A stretch of 64,000 nt of DNA from Epiperipatus broadwayi (lineage: Eukaryota > Onychophora > Udeonychophora > Euonychophora > Peripatidae), in NCBI GenBank assembly GCA_028023455.1, contig JAQFVV010012394.1:24625934-24689933 (forward strand), read 5' to 3'. Shown here piece after piece: positions 1-10,639 of the stretch (its first letter is position 1; each line of letters begins with the position of its first letter). The position numbers and the translations under genes are program-made. Below the pieces are notes generated by a model, which was not told where the DNA came from, did not search any database, and was given only the letters and a program-made list of their open reading frames with translations.

Positions 1-1045
1 ATCAAATAAGAAATAATTTGTTCAATAATTCTTATGAATAAGTGACATTATGATCCAATATGAAGAGAGCAAATGTTACTAAAATTGACACTAGAGTCTT
101 TGATATAAGAGAAGAAGGAATTGAACTTTAAGTGAGTTAGTGTCTTAAATAGATAATGGAAATGGAGTTTTTTATTGAATGAAATGAAGCTAAAGTTAGC
201 AGTAAAATATTTTTTGTTAGGACGTCATTTGCCATTTATTTGTTTCACTTATTCATTTCAATCTGAAGAACTTAAAAATTGGGATATTTCTTGTCATGAA
301 GCATTTTAAAATTATTTTTTTATGTTCTCATTTTATACTGAATTTAATATTGCTGTCAGAAATATTAAGAGATAAGGAAAGGTCACCATTTTTTAAACAG
401 GATAAATTTTGATATTTTCTTATTTACAAGGTCGTAATAGGTTTTCACATTTTCAGTTTTCATTTTACATTATTTATAAATTCTCAAAGTTACTTTAACA
501 TTTATAAATTAAGAATTATAATAATAAAATAGGTATTTTAAAATGTCTCTCAGTGTTCCTTTAAATTACCATCTGTTTAGTTTTACGAACTTAAGATTAC
601 ATAATCATTTTAAAAGAAATTATGACTAGTTGTAAAAAAAATCAGAAACAGTAATGTTGATGTATTAGTTTATTATAAAAGCTGTCAAAATTATTTTTTT
701 TTTTGTTTATTAAACTTTGATGATTCAAGACGTTTTCTCGTTGATACTTTAGAACCAAGTGGCGTTTAAAATAGATTCATTTATCAGGTGTTTTTTTTTT
801 TTTAAGTTCTTAAAAAAGAATATTATTATTCGAGAAATCTGCTAAGTTATTAAAAATGACTTTTAATCCTTGGTGACAGAATGGCTGATAGTTTGATGGG
901 ATTTACTTAGATTGCGTTTAACAGAACCCATTTGCTGACAAGTCACTTCGTAAGTAATCGCTTCCGTTAAATTATTAATAGTAAAAATGTTATTTATTAA
1001 ACTCTATATAAATATTAATTTAAGAGTCATTTAATAAAGAATACT
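1..1045. other. AT-rich DNA, no feature seen
   Basis: Simple AT-rich sequence with A and T runs. I see no ORF of substance, no tRNA-like boxes and no copy of the repeat families found elsewhere in the window. Confidence 0.6.
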
Positions 1046-1130
1046 GCGCGATTTGGTAAAGATGTAATCTGACAATCTGGAACTTAAAGTTCACGGATCG
1101 TGCCCAGGTCTTTCACTTGTGGCCAGCCCT
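1046..1130 (+). repeat. tRNA-derived SINE, 5' half (split copy)
   Basis: Degenerate copy of the main SINE family of the window. That family reads TGGTTTAGTGCAGTG (A-box-like), then CAGACTCTGGAG, then GGATCATGTCC (B-box-like), then a tail around CTTATGAACTCCCAAGCAAT. Here the B-box-like part is GGATCGTGCCC. The expected tail is missing at this end and reappears after the LINE fragment, near 1917, so the LINE seems to split the SINE. Confidence 0.5.
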
Positions 1131-1164
1131 ATTATTTCAAGCGCTCGATAGCATTTAATTGGAT

Positions 1165-1905
1165 TGTGAGTAAAGGACGGGCAACAAGATGGGTAAGAAA
1201 GGTAGTATGGTACGAAAAGGGTTTGGATAAAGAATTTATGTCAGTATACTTATACAAAAGATGAGAGGATTGTGTTAAGAGAATTGTTGAGTATTATAGC
1301 GGCAAGGAATGAGATAGAAAAATAGATGCATTAATAAAAAATAGGGAGTTGGAGAGATGGAGAACTAATATGGAGATTAAAATGAGTTTAAATATATACA
1401 GAAGTATATAGAATATTGGGTGAGAGTTAATATCTGATAAGCGCAAGAAAAGTAGTTTACTGTTTAAGGCTTGAACAGGATCTTTAGCAACAAGAGAATA
1501 TACACATAAATGGAAAAATGTGGATGATTTAGTGTCCAAGTTGTGTAAGGAAGGCATGGAAAATATTAGACATCTGTTAACAGAATGTAAATGCATGCAA
1601 GCAGAAAGAGTACAAATAATGAAGTTGTGGGAGAATAAATATAAACAAAGTGATTATACAGAAAATGGGCTCTTGATTTTTATGCTGGGTTTGGGAAAAG
1701 ACAAGGGGGATTTAGATATGAAGGTCATAAAGTTGACAGGGATTATGTTGTGGAAATGGTATGGAGCAGGATAGAGAAGAATATAGAAAAAAAACTTAGG
1801 ATAGAGAATGGAAAGGGAAGGGAATGTGGCTAACAGGTTTTTCAGGGCATAATGGCTGAGAGATTTCCGACTTTGAAAAAGGAAAAACACAAGGTGTCAC
1901 ATCAC
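1165..1905 (+). pseudogene. LINE 3' end, truncated and decayed
   Basis: 3' portion of the same non-LTR retrotransposon family found on the minus strand at 51.6-53.6 kb and 32.3-32.5 kb. The longest open piece (about 1520-1774) encodes a C-terminal Cys/His segment, CKEGMENIRHLLTECKCM, with the C..H...C spacing of the zinc-knuckle-like end of many LINE ORF2 proteins. Upstream frames are broken by stops. The 3' end is GGTGTCACATCACATTG, close to the GTGATGTGATGT-type tails of the other copies on their own strand. No RT motif remains in this copy. Confidence 0.6.
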
Positions 1906-1946
1906 ATTGAAATTCCCATGAACTCCCAAGCAATAAAACCATTGGA
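1906..1946 (+). repeat. tRNA-derived SINE, 3' tail (split copy)
   Basis: Contains CATGAACTCCCAAGCAATAA followed by ACCATTGG, the tail shared by all copies of the main SINE family. It follows the LINE 3' tail directly and completes the head at 1046-1130. Confidence 0.55.
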
Positions 1947-2165
1947 TTATGGTCTTTTTTCTAATCAGTAATTAATATTTTATACATTAAGTTAGTTATA
2001 TAATATATAGATTTTTACCCTAAAAAATTTATTGTTCCAAATATTATAAAGATAATTCAAATAATATTATATTTAGAGAAATCGTGGTTGATGAAAATTT
2101 AAGATTTTATTTTTTAAGCCATAAATTATCGTATCATATAATTTGTAAACTTCATTATAGTAAAT

Positions 2166-2222
2166 CAATATTCCCAGATTAGTTTCTAGTTTACGACTTT
2201 CATCAGTGAGGAGCCTTGGATC
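2166..2222 (-). ncRNA. Hammerhead ribozyme candidate (P1, copy a)
   Basis: On the minus strand the order is stem I strand ending CTCCTCA, core CTGATGA (2200-2206), a short helix II, GAAA (2183-2186), CTAATC, then TGGGAATATTG. This matches the order of a type I hammerhead: stem I, CUGAUGA, helix II, GAAA, helix III, UH, stem I. Inner stem I pairs CUCA with UGGG; an outer helix pairs CCAA with UUGG. Helix III would be only 2-3 bp, as in PLE and retrozyme hammerheads, which are thought to work as dimers. Cleavage would follow the C of AATC. Activity is inferred, not shown. Confidence 0.6.
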
Positions 2223-2615
2223 AGGAAGCAATACAACTGTATATCTTTGGACTTACTGTATCCTTTCTCAAGGAGGCATCTTTTACTTTTTTGCTTGACT
2301 ATAAAGCCATCAGCCCAAACTGAAAACACTAATGTTTTCAATCTAAGTTAATGTTGCTTATAGGGCATTCTGGAAATAGTTCAGTATCTATATATTTTGG
2401 TGTTCTTTGAGTTTTTGATATCCCAAATCATTTTTATCCTTGGGTGAGGATTGGTAAATCATTAAAACATCACATGATTACCTTTTCTTTGTGCTTATGC
2501 AAATTATTTAAACAGCAGAAAAAAAATCCCCACCATAGTGCCACCTAGTACAAGCCATAGTAATCAATGGAGCTAAATAGTAGTGTTTTGTAATCTCTAT
2601 CTAGTGCTGTCCCAG

Positions 2616-2676
2616 CCAATATTCCCAGATTAGTTTCTAGCTTATGATTTTCATCAGGGAGGAGCTTTGGATCTGA
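2616..2676 (-). ncRNA. Hammerhead ribozyme candidate (P1, copy b)
   Basis: Second unit of the tandem. On the minus strand: CTCC, CTGATGA (2651-2657), helix II region, GAAA (2634-2637), CTAATC, TGGGAATATTGG. The core is intact. The first stem I pair is lost (C against U), so this copy may be weaker than copy a. Confidence 0.55.
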
Positions 2677-3239
2677 GAGCAATACATATGGATCTTTGAA
2701 CATTATTGATGCACTCCAATTTCAGCACTTGCTTTTTACTTTTTTGTTTAACTATAAATTTACCAGCCCAAATTGAAAAACAGGCTAATGTTTTCAATCC
2801 AAGATAATTTGCTTGCATAGTTAAATTGATCTAAAATCAGTTCATTATCTATTTATTTTTGTGTTATTCTTGGGTTTTTTGTAACCATAGTTACCTCTAT
2901 ATTTTGGCTAGGATCGATATTAAATCATTAAGACATCATATGACCATCTAACATATAATGACAGCGAAAGTAACATCAAAGCAAACTTCCCAATTTTATG
3001 GAACAGTTTGTAAATTTATCACAAATCTTGTATATACTTTTTTATTCTTAATCTTTATATCTTTTTATTTCTGGAATCAGATTGTCTATACTTGTTTTAT
3101 GTGTTGCTGTTTATGATGATGATGATATTTTTTTCAACACAGTATCACTTAATAAAAGATTTAGAGATGGACTGTTATTCCATATGATTATATAGTTAAA
3201 AATAAAAACAGATGTATTAATCTTTAATTGAGGTTTAAA

Positions 3240-3330
3240 GTTTTAGGCCAGAGGTAATCTCTAGTTTGATGAATGATTAATAATAATCATTAATATATTT
3301 ATCTTAATGAAATTTTATGTTTTTATGACA
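3240..3330 (+). repeat. R3 repeat fragment
   Basis: Shares AATCTCTAGTTTGATGAATG and the following TAATAATCATTAATATATTT with R3 copies at 15.6, 30.3-30.5 and 58.2 kb. The ribozyme part is not included. Confidence 0.5.
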
Positions 3331-3539
3331 TGTTCTGCAACCATGTATATATATGAGAAAGAAAAAAGTTGAACACTTTTCATATTAAAAGACAATCATG
3401 AAAGAATTGAAATTCAGGATTTAATTTACTTATTATATTTTATTAATACATTTTGAAACATAACAGATGAAATTAATCTTTGAATTAAACTTGGATAAAG
3501 TGCTTTTGGTAGAAATAATTTAACATTAAAAGGAAATAT

Positions 3540-4310
3540 GCCTCTGTGTTCAAAAATAAAAAATGTTAATATATGTACCTCATCACTTTTAACTTATGGA
3601 TCTGAGACTTGGACAATTAACCTAAGAGCAAAACTAGTCACTCATGGAGGTATTGATGAGATATGTATGGTGGGAGTAATAGTAAAAGGTTAAAAAATAG
3701 ATATATATGAGTGAGAGAACAAAGAGGTATCTATAACATCATAGAAAAAATTAAAAGACTAAAATGTAGTCAAACAGAAAATATTGCTAGTAGAAATGAA
3801 AATAGATGAATAGTTGAGGTTTTGGATTGGATTCCAAGAGATTATAAAAGATTTTTAAAATGTCCATATGTGAGGTGGATAGATAAAATATCATAGAAAG
3901 AATTAAGTGACTGAAATGTCCTCAGACAGGAAATATTGCTAGTAGAAATGAAACTAGATGAATAGTTAAGGTTTTGGATTGGATTCCAAGAGATTATAAA
4001 AGATCTAGAAAATGTCCACATGTGAGGTGGATAGATAAAATATCATAGAAAGAATTAAGTTGACTGAAATGTAGTCAGACAGGAAATATTGCTAATAGAA
4101 ATGAAAATAGATGAATAGTTGAGGTTTTGAATTGGATCCCAACAAATTATAAAAGATCTAGAAAATGTCCACGTGAGATGGAAAGATAAAATGAATTTAC
4201 TGGAGTGATAAGGAGAAGAGGGGATGTGGCTAAACAGAAACTGGATTAAATTTGAAGAGATCATCATTTTGTAATGGACTGATATGGGTAAAAGTGATGA
4301 TGATGATTAT
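3540..4310 (+). pseudogene. RTE-like LINE C-terminus with internal triplication
   Basis: Translation in shifting frames gives LLTYGSETWTI (about 3584-3616), then a segment like MVGVSLKD, then IERIKRLKWSQTGNIASRN and RWIVEVLDWIPRDYKRS. This is the C-terminal order typical of RTE-like non-LTR retrotransposons (YGSETW ... LKW..AGH.AR ... RW...L.W.PR). Many stops and frameshifts make it a pseudogene. It ends in GATGATGATGAT. Four other copies of this C-terminus lie in the window. Confidence 0.7.
3729..4190 (+). repeat. 152-bp tandem repeat, about 3 units, inside the RTE remnant
   Basis: The block GTGAGGTGGATAGATAAAAT recurs at 3870 and 4022, with a diverged third GTGAGATGG at 4173, a period of 151-152 bp. 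Each unit carries the same coding piece (RIKRLKW ... DWIPRDYKRS). The amplification must have happened within the inserted element, because intact relatives have the piece once. Confidence 0.7.
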
Positions 4311-4739
4311 GTTAGTCCATTATGTTTTCTTGCATTTTAAATCTTAAGTGTTTAGGTATTGATATAAAACAAAAAAACTTGATTTATGAAATAATTATTT
4401 ATAGCTTTTGACTTTATTTTTATCTCTAAAGATTTGAGTTTTATTTGATACCTATTAAATATTAAACAATCTTAAAAGAAACTGAAACATCTTTAGATCC
4501 TTTTATAATTTGAGTTTTAAATTAAGTCTTCCGATATTACTTCAGAATCCAAGTATTAACTTTTATTATTATTGTCTTTCTTTTCAAACTAATGTAGATA
4601 TGATCCAAACAATATTAAAACTTCTTTTTAAAAAAATGTTGTGAATTGCATTTATTTTTAAAAAGATAAAAAGTATAATTTTCCTTTAAATTTTATACTT
4701 TGTTTTTCACATAAAATAAACTTCATTAACAGCAAATTA

Positions 4740-4880
4740 TATACAAGTGTTAACATTACAAAAAAAAAAAATCAAGTCATATGTCACATGACCTAATTTA
4801 ATAAAGTTTGTGTTTACAAATGTTGGGGGTATTCAATAAAGCTTGTTAAGAGTTTGTTTTGCGAGCTCTATATATAAAAT
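4740..4880 (-). repeat. P2 repeat end fragment
   Basis: On the minus strand it has TATATATAGAGCTCGC, AACTCTTAACAAGCTTTATT and TTAGGTCATGTGACATATGA, the terminal blocks of the P2 element at 34.4-34.9 kb. The ribozyme segment is absent. Confidence 0.6.
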
Positions 4881-4889
4881 AAGTGTTAA

Positions 4890-6160
4890 CATATATACAG
4901 GAGGAAAAAAATTAATTTACATGACGTATAATGCACAACTTATGAAAACAATCTTTATATTCATTTGCATGTCGTCTAGTTGAAAATTAAATTGAAAATA
5001 TTCAAATCACTCTCCCAAACATTATGATATTTCAGCAACGCCCTCTATGAACAAATAAAGTCTGAACTTCAAAAAGTCTCTCTTACATTTGGGAAGGTGA
5101 TTTTGAATATTATGATTAAGACATGAGGATGGATGAAAATTATTGTTTTATGTCGATGAAAGTGCAGTTTGCAGGCTTTATATCATTCTAAAGCAGTGTA
5201 CAACTGAAAAAACTATTATTCTGCCAAATTTTTCTCATAGTACTTCTGGGTAAATATTATAGAGCTTATACTTTAGTTTATATTTTTTATTTCATAGATT
5301 ATATCTATAGTTCTACCGAAAATTGCTTCCAAATATCATTATTTATTTTATTCAAATGTAAACCTCTTTAAATAATCTTATAATAACTAATGTCAGTTGT
5401 TTTAATGAAGTGATTGTAATCATTTTTATTAAGAAAGTTAGTTAATAAGCATACTTGCATTTTAAACAGTTTAAGAAAACATTATTCTGTAATAATTATA
5501 GAAAATTTGCTCCTACTGGGCATTCTTTCAGCCAATGAAGTCAGAATTATAGTACTTATAAACAGCATGGGGTATTTAGAATTTTAGTGGAATACTAATT
5601 TATGTTAATCGATATTTTAAATATTCCAATTTTTATAAAGTTGCACTTTGTTTTCCTTTTTGTTGATTGTGTGGATCTTTTTTATTTTTCGAGTTTTGTC
5701 ATCATGTTCAGCACATATAATGTTGACATTTATGCAGTCAAAAATGTGGCCTGAATCCATTCATGCATGAGAAAAACTTGTGCTCCTGTCATTTTTTGTG
5801 TTTATATTAGTATACTTGTGTTGCTCTGGTAGCAATATTGACATGAGACTCACTATAGTATACAGAACTACAGGAGGTATTACTGCATCCTATATTATAA
5901 ACTATTTGAGGTGTAGGGTAAGGTTTTTGTGTTGTTTAATAATCTGTTTAAGTTGGGGGAGGAGGGTTCTCAAACTGAAAGCATGTTTAGCTAGAGCAAA
6001 TTTTCTATCATTACCGAATAATTTTTTCTTAAGCCAACATTTAAAATACTAGTATACTTATTACAATTAGTCTAAGAAAAGAAAAACCTTCTCAAATTAT
6101 GTAAGTTATTGTCCTTAAACAAAAAAAAATAAGTATTGCATTATTATGTAATAATCCAAT
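4890..6160. other. AT-rich DNA, no feature recognised
   Basis: The 90-codon open frame at 5780-6052 has no recognisable family and no similarity to other repeats in the window; I take it as chance. Nothing else stands out. Confidence 0.5.
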
Positions 6161-6164
6161 TCAG

Positions 6165-6605
6165 GGTCCTGAAATGGTTTAGTACAGTAATGTAATCGCA
6201 GACTCTGGAGTTTAGGCTCCATAGAATTTCTCAGCTCGCACTTCCATTGCTTGAACTTTTTATTAATTCCCAAATTCACATAGAGTAGCAGATGCTGGAA
6301 CTCAAGAACCATGAATATTACTTAGCTATGTACATCCAGTGCTCAAATTTCTCATGAATTCTCAAGCAATAAACAATTCAATTATTCTTACAATTTAGGG
6401 ATGGGATAACTTCAGTCTACTAATTGTGAAATTTAAACTCCAAATATTGATAAATGGTCTTTTACTTATGTGTTGCTCTGCTTTATTTCATAGAATAGTC
6501 AACTCTGAAGCTCAAAGTCCCCAGTTGTAGTCCAGATTTGTATTTCCAGTGTTCAAACTTCTTATGAACTATGAACACCCGAGCAATAAACCATTCAGTT
6601 TTTTT
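6165..6605 (+). repeat. Cluster of three tRNA-derived SINE copies
   Basis: Copy 1 (about 6165-6272) has TGGTTTAGTACAGTAATG, CAGACTCTGGAG and TTTAGGCTCC. Copy 2 (about 6282-6382) has GCAGATGCTGGAACTCAAG and the tail CTCAAGCAATAAACAATTCA. Copy 3 (about 6485-6605) has CAACTCTGAAGCTCAAAG and the tail GAGCAATAAACCATTCAG. All are in the same direction. A- and B-box-like positions are degenerate, so current Pol III activity is doubtful. Confidence 0.6.
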
Positions 6606-6896
6606 TGTATATGCTAATTAATATTTATGAATGAGCTTTATTGCTTTTTTTCTCTCCTCAGCTAAAGACTTTATGATTAAAATAAAGGATATTCATTGAA
6701 AACTATTTTGTCATTAGTAAAACAGTTTTTAATCATAAAAACTATCATTTGCCTTGCCAAGTGAGAATGTGCTTAAGGACTAAGTAAAAAAAAACTTTTT
6801 AAGAAACTTAATGTACTAGTAACATGTTACACATATCACAGTTATTATAAACAGTCAAGGATATTGCTTCTGGATTAAAAATTGACAGTGATTATT

Positions 6897-7605
6897 TACT
6901 TGGGGGGTCATATGATATTTGAACAACAGAAGTGACAATTTGAGCTTCAGGGTTGACGTTTGAGTTCTGTGTTCATCACTGAGTAAATAATTGAATCATT
7001 AAAATTACTTGGAACCTCATTATGTTCTAAGGACTAGAAGTGACAGGTTGAACTTTGATCTGGGGATCATTAGTTCCCAAGTTCATCTTTTTACTTTGCA
7101 TTCTAATGCACATGGAATAATTAAATGATTGGTTACTTGGGAAATCGTGATGTTAGAGCATCAGATTTGACAGGTTGAGATTTGATCCAGGAACTTTCAT
7201 CTCTTGAGTCCTCACTACTAGTTGTATTTAATCATATAGAAGATAATTGACTAGTCAGATACTAGAAGATCATGTGAATGTGACAGATTGAGCTTCACTT
7301 TAGGAATCATTAGTTTCATGTCTATGTCTCTATCATTGTATTCAATCACACAAGAAATTGAATGGTTAATTACTTTGGAGATCATATGATATTCAAGCAT
7401 CAGAAGTGAAAAGTTGAGCTTTGATTTAAGAGGCCTTAATTTTCAAGTCCATCACTCTACCATCATACTTAATCACAAGGAAGTAAATGAATGATTAGAT
7501 ACTTGAGAGGTCATGTGATATTCTGACATCCAAAGTGATAGATTGAGCTTTGACTAGGAACTTTTGACTCTTGAGTCCCTTTCTTTACAACTGAACTATA
7601 TATGG
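6897..7605 (-). repeat. Tandem array of about 6 tRNA-like SINE units
   Basis: Six units begin with TACTTGG-like blocks at 6897, 7006, 7134, 7260, 7371 and 7500, giving lengths of 109-129 bp. Read on the minus strand each unit resembles the main SINE head: ATGGTAGAGTGATGGACTC, then a block like GATCAAAGCTCAACCTGTCA, then CTTCTGATGC. So this is a concatemer of SINE-like heads, not a set of independent insertions. Units differ by many substitutions, so the array is old. Confidence 0.65.
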
Positions 7606-7619
7606 CATGTTTCATATTA

Positions 7620-8820
7620 TTTAAATATTAAATTTACATAAAATTATATTAAACATTCAAGAAAAATTAAACATGGTCATTGGAGATAGTGTGGGAGATG
7701 TAATAAAGCTGTAGACAATTTTTGTAGATATATTAAATCAATCAATAAATAATCAATCAAACAATCATACATCACAACTCTCATGATTAAATAAACCAAT
7801 AGAATATTAACAATCTATTGTCATGGCAACATTATAATTAAGCAGAAATGGAATGACTAATGGTAATGTCACCATGATAGCCAGTTGCTAAAATTCTGTT
7901 GGTGTGTTTCAGTATGAGACTTGTGATTGTGTAATTTACATATATATATATTTTAAAGTGAAGATCCAAAATTAAATATGAATATTTTTTCAGATCTCAT
8001 GGCTTATTGGTAGTGAATTTACTTAATTGTGAACCTCAGCTCTAATTAGACTTAGGATTTTGATCCTCACTTTGCCTATCAATAGCAACCCAGATAACCA
8101 TACAATATTAGGTGGTTAATAAGCATTTAGCTATTCTTAACTGGAAGGTAAAACAATAGTGAAAAATCATTTAAAATATCACCATTCAACAATTATAGTC
8201 TGGTCCATGATTGCTTACTTCCTCCAATCCTTTTGTTGAATATAAAAATTATTTTTTATAGTGAGGTATTTAAATATAGCTTTATCCTTTTTATAAATAA
8301 CATAAGTGAAAAATCATTAAATTATTAAAATCACAATTTCCAAAATTAAAAATAAAGGAAATTCTATATAGTGTGTTTTAGTATAAAGGAAAGGGTTTTT
8401 TTTTCCCAAGATGTCTGCATTGCTGTTTCTGAATCAATCCATGGGTTAGATAAGCACATAATTTAGCTATTCACTACAAAAAATTTAATATGTTAATATT
8501 TCTAGATCATAAGTTAAAACATGAAATATGGAAATGTTTCATACCTTTATAGAATATTTTTCTCATTCTCCCTGCCATCGCGAAATCTTGCAAACTATCT
8601 GAAAACATCCTTTAAACTCTTTCTTACATTGCTATACACAATTTGAATCATTTCAGTAATAGTTTTCCCCCAATTTAAAACAAAATTTTGTGTTAGTGCA
8701 TTGTGCCATTATGGGTTAAAATAAGAAATGACATCTTTTGTCACAACTTGTGATTCAGATTGCTAGCATCTTAAATTTTTGTATGGAAAATAGCGAAACT
8801 GTTCATGACACATCATATGT
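7620..8820. other. AT-rich DNA, little recognised
   Basis: No coding signal. A tRNA-like stretch near 8005-8080 (ending GATCCTCAC) may be a decayed SINE but is too diverged to call. Confidence 0.4.
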
Positions 8821-8825
8821 GTTGA

Positions 8826-9522
8826 TTCAGAGGTGGCGCTTCAGGAAACCGATCATTGTCATCTTTTCATTGGGATGTCTTGGCTATATTTTAACTTTGT
8901 AAGCATTGCAAATATAGACTCACAGAATTGAAATATTATAAAATGAGTGAATATAATCCTATTGAGTTCAAAGCAGTATAATCTAATTAATAATTTACCG
9001 ATATGGTACTTGGGAAAATACTGTTCTGCCACTGCTAGAGACGTCATTTCTGCAAAAGTAGCAGAAATATTCAGAGTAGGGGGCCAAAAGCAGACAATGC
9101 AAGTTTCAGCCGCTAGATGGCGCTTTTCACCATGCGTACGCACAGGAACATTATGCCAAGTAGATGCCAGCACTACTGCCCCCACTTGGTGGTGCTGATA
9201 GCCATGGGTAAACCAATCCAGCTTACATTGTCTGCTAAACAGCAACTACCCAGCAATCTAGCCCATTAGGTGGCGCTGTTTCTCTGTGCTACGCACGGAA
9301 AAATGGCACTGTTTAGAAGCGATATATTCAGAGTAAAGGGCCAAAAGGAGACAATGTTAGTTCCAGCCGCTAGATGGCACTGTTCACCATGCATACGCAC
9401 AGGAACATTATGCCAAGTAGATGCCAGCACTACTGCCCGCTTGGTGGCGCTGATAGCCATAGGTAAACCGATCCAGCTTACATTGTCTGCTAAACAGCAA
9501 CTACCCAGCAATCTAGCCCAAT
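8826..9522 (+). repeat. GC-richer tandem repeat, period about 257 bp, two units
   Basis: Unit 1 (about 9067-9260) and unit 2 (about 9324-9522) share ATATTCAGAGTA (9067 and 9324), AGCCGCTAGATGGC, TACGCACAGGAACATTATGC, CAAGTAGATGCCAGCACTAC and CTGCTAAACAGCAACTACCC. The copies are nearly identical, so the duplication is recent. The block is far richer in G+C than its surroundings. Open frames on both strands here are shadows of the composition. A related GGTGGCGCT lies just upstream at 8831. Confidence 0.75.
9110..9450 (+). promoter_or_regulatory. Cluster of CTCF-like motifs
   Basis: Five sites in one orientation match or approach the animal CTCF core CCASYAGRKGGCRS: CCGCTAGATGGCGC (9110-9123), CCACTTGGTGGTGC (9182-9195), CCATTAGGTGGCGC (9263-9276), CCGCTAGATGGCAC (9367-9380) and CCGCTTGGTGGCGC (9437-9450). 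A weaker GAGGTGGCGC is at 8830-8839. The motif match is seen in the sequence. Binding is inference: the sites lie in a repeat, and TAGATGGCGC-like strings can simply be part of a transposon. Confidence 0.45.
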
Positions 9523-9639
9523 ATTACTAATATGGATTCAACAGAACAAAGTATTTGAACTTAGGATTATAATCATAGAATTATTTCAGTTTACTAACTA
9601 ATTTATCAGTTATTCATTAATTATCTTTGCATAAAAAGA

Positions 9640-9815
9640 AGTGAATGGTTTATTGTTTGGCAGTTTGAGTTCAAGTACTAAAAGTGTTAGAGTTGGGCCA
9701 CAATGTCCTTGAACTCCAGGGTCTGCGACTCTGCTCTGCTTTAAAACATGCAAGGAATATCTGTGGTTGCTAAACTCCAAAGTTTAACTCTCTATCACTG
9801 CATTAAACCATACAG
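9640..9815 (-). repeat. Two tRNA-derived SINE copies
   Basis: Reading the minus strand, 9640-9755 gives CAGACCCTGGAGTTCAAGG and the tail CAAACAATAAACCATTCAC. A second head at 9757-9815 gives TATGGTTTAATGCAGTGATA and CTTTGGAGTTTAG. Same family as the plus copies at 6.2, 30.8, 38.6 and 56.6 kb. Confidence 0.6.
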
Positions 9816-9829
9816 CTTAATGTCTTTCT

Positions 9830-10580
9830 TTATAGTGGATAGTAGTTAATTAAAATCATTTTAAATATTTGCATTCTAGTTGGAATATTATTCATTTATT
9901 ATTATTTTGAAAATATATTGTTCATTGTATTATAATTACATTCAGTGGCGTAAAGATTTCAAATAAAAGCGTTATTATTTATGATTTATATTTGGCATCG
10001 ATATTACTTCAGAGACAAAACAAAATTGAAGAGATTGTTTTCAGAATAAATTATATTGCGATGTCATAATATGAAAAGTAAGTGATTTTTTATTTGTTTA
10101 CGCTTTTTAAATATTGTTCCTTGTTATATTTTGTTTTTGTTTTTAATTTTGTAAAATTTATGAAGAGGAGTTTAATAAATATTGTTTGTTTTTTCTTTAA
10201 ATGACAATTTGTAATGATTAATGAATCTGTCTGACATATTAAAAAGCATTTTTTAGATAAATTATAGATCAGTCCAATTAATTACGAGGTTATTAAAGTA
10301 ATGATATAATTTTATACATTTATGCACAAATATGTATATTTTAATTATGAAAATGTAAAAGTAATTTTCTTATCGTATAATTTTTAATTCATATTTTTTT
10401 CACACGTAATGTTAACTATAAAATTGTTGAATACATAAATCGTAAGCATTTGATAGCAGTACTGTGTCCTCAATACTCCATTCCAGAACCATGGCATAGT
10501 TAACATGATTCAAAGGCGAGGCAATGCATACAGGCTCTGGACCCATCTCCATTGACTTTATCAGTCATTAAATTGATACC
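9830..10580. other. AT-rich DNA, no feature recognised
   Basis: Non-coding by appearance; homopolymer-rich and without repeat-family matches. Confidence 0.5.
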
Positions 10581-10584
10581 TTAC

Positions 10585-10632
10585 GTGTTTTAGTGCAGTT
10601 GTATATAATGTCAGACTCTGGAGATGAGAAAC
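10585..10632 (+). repeat. tRNA-derived SINE head fragment
   Basis: TTTTAGTGCAGTTG followed by GTCAGACTCTGGAGATGAG matches the A-box side of the main SINE family. The tail is absent. Confidence 0.5.
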
Positions 10633-10639
10633 ATATATT

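Larger units (their letters stand above)
2160..2995 (-). repeat. P1 hammerhead-bearing repeat, tandem (about 1.8 units)
   Basis: Two head-to-tail copies of the P1 family with a period of about 451 bp (CAATATTCCC at 2166 and again at 2617). Shared blocks include a GTGCCACCT segment, a ribozyme core, AACTATAAA and TTTTCAATCCAAG. There is no ORF. Tandem arrangement plus one hammerhead per unit resembles Penelope pLTRs or non-autonomous retrozymes. Related copies lie near 18.7, 20.4, 33.9, 36.9 and 53.7 kb. Confidence 0.65.

Noticed and set aside
6897-7605. Array as a CRISPR
   Set aside because: Units have no constant short repeat with unique spacers; they are diverged copies of one tRNA-like unit in an animal genome.
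8859-9530. Overlapping open frames on both strands
   Set aside because: They follow the GC-richer tandem repeat on either strand and repeat with it; composition effect, not genes.
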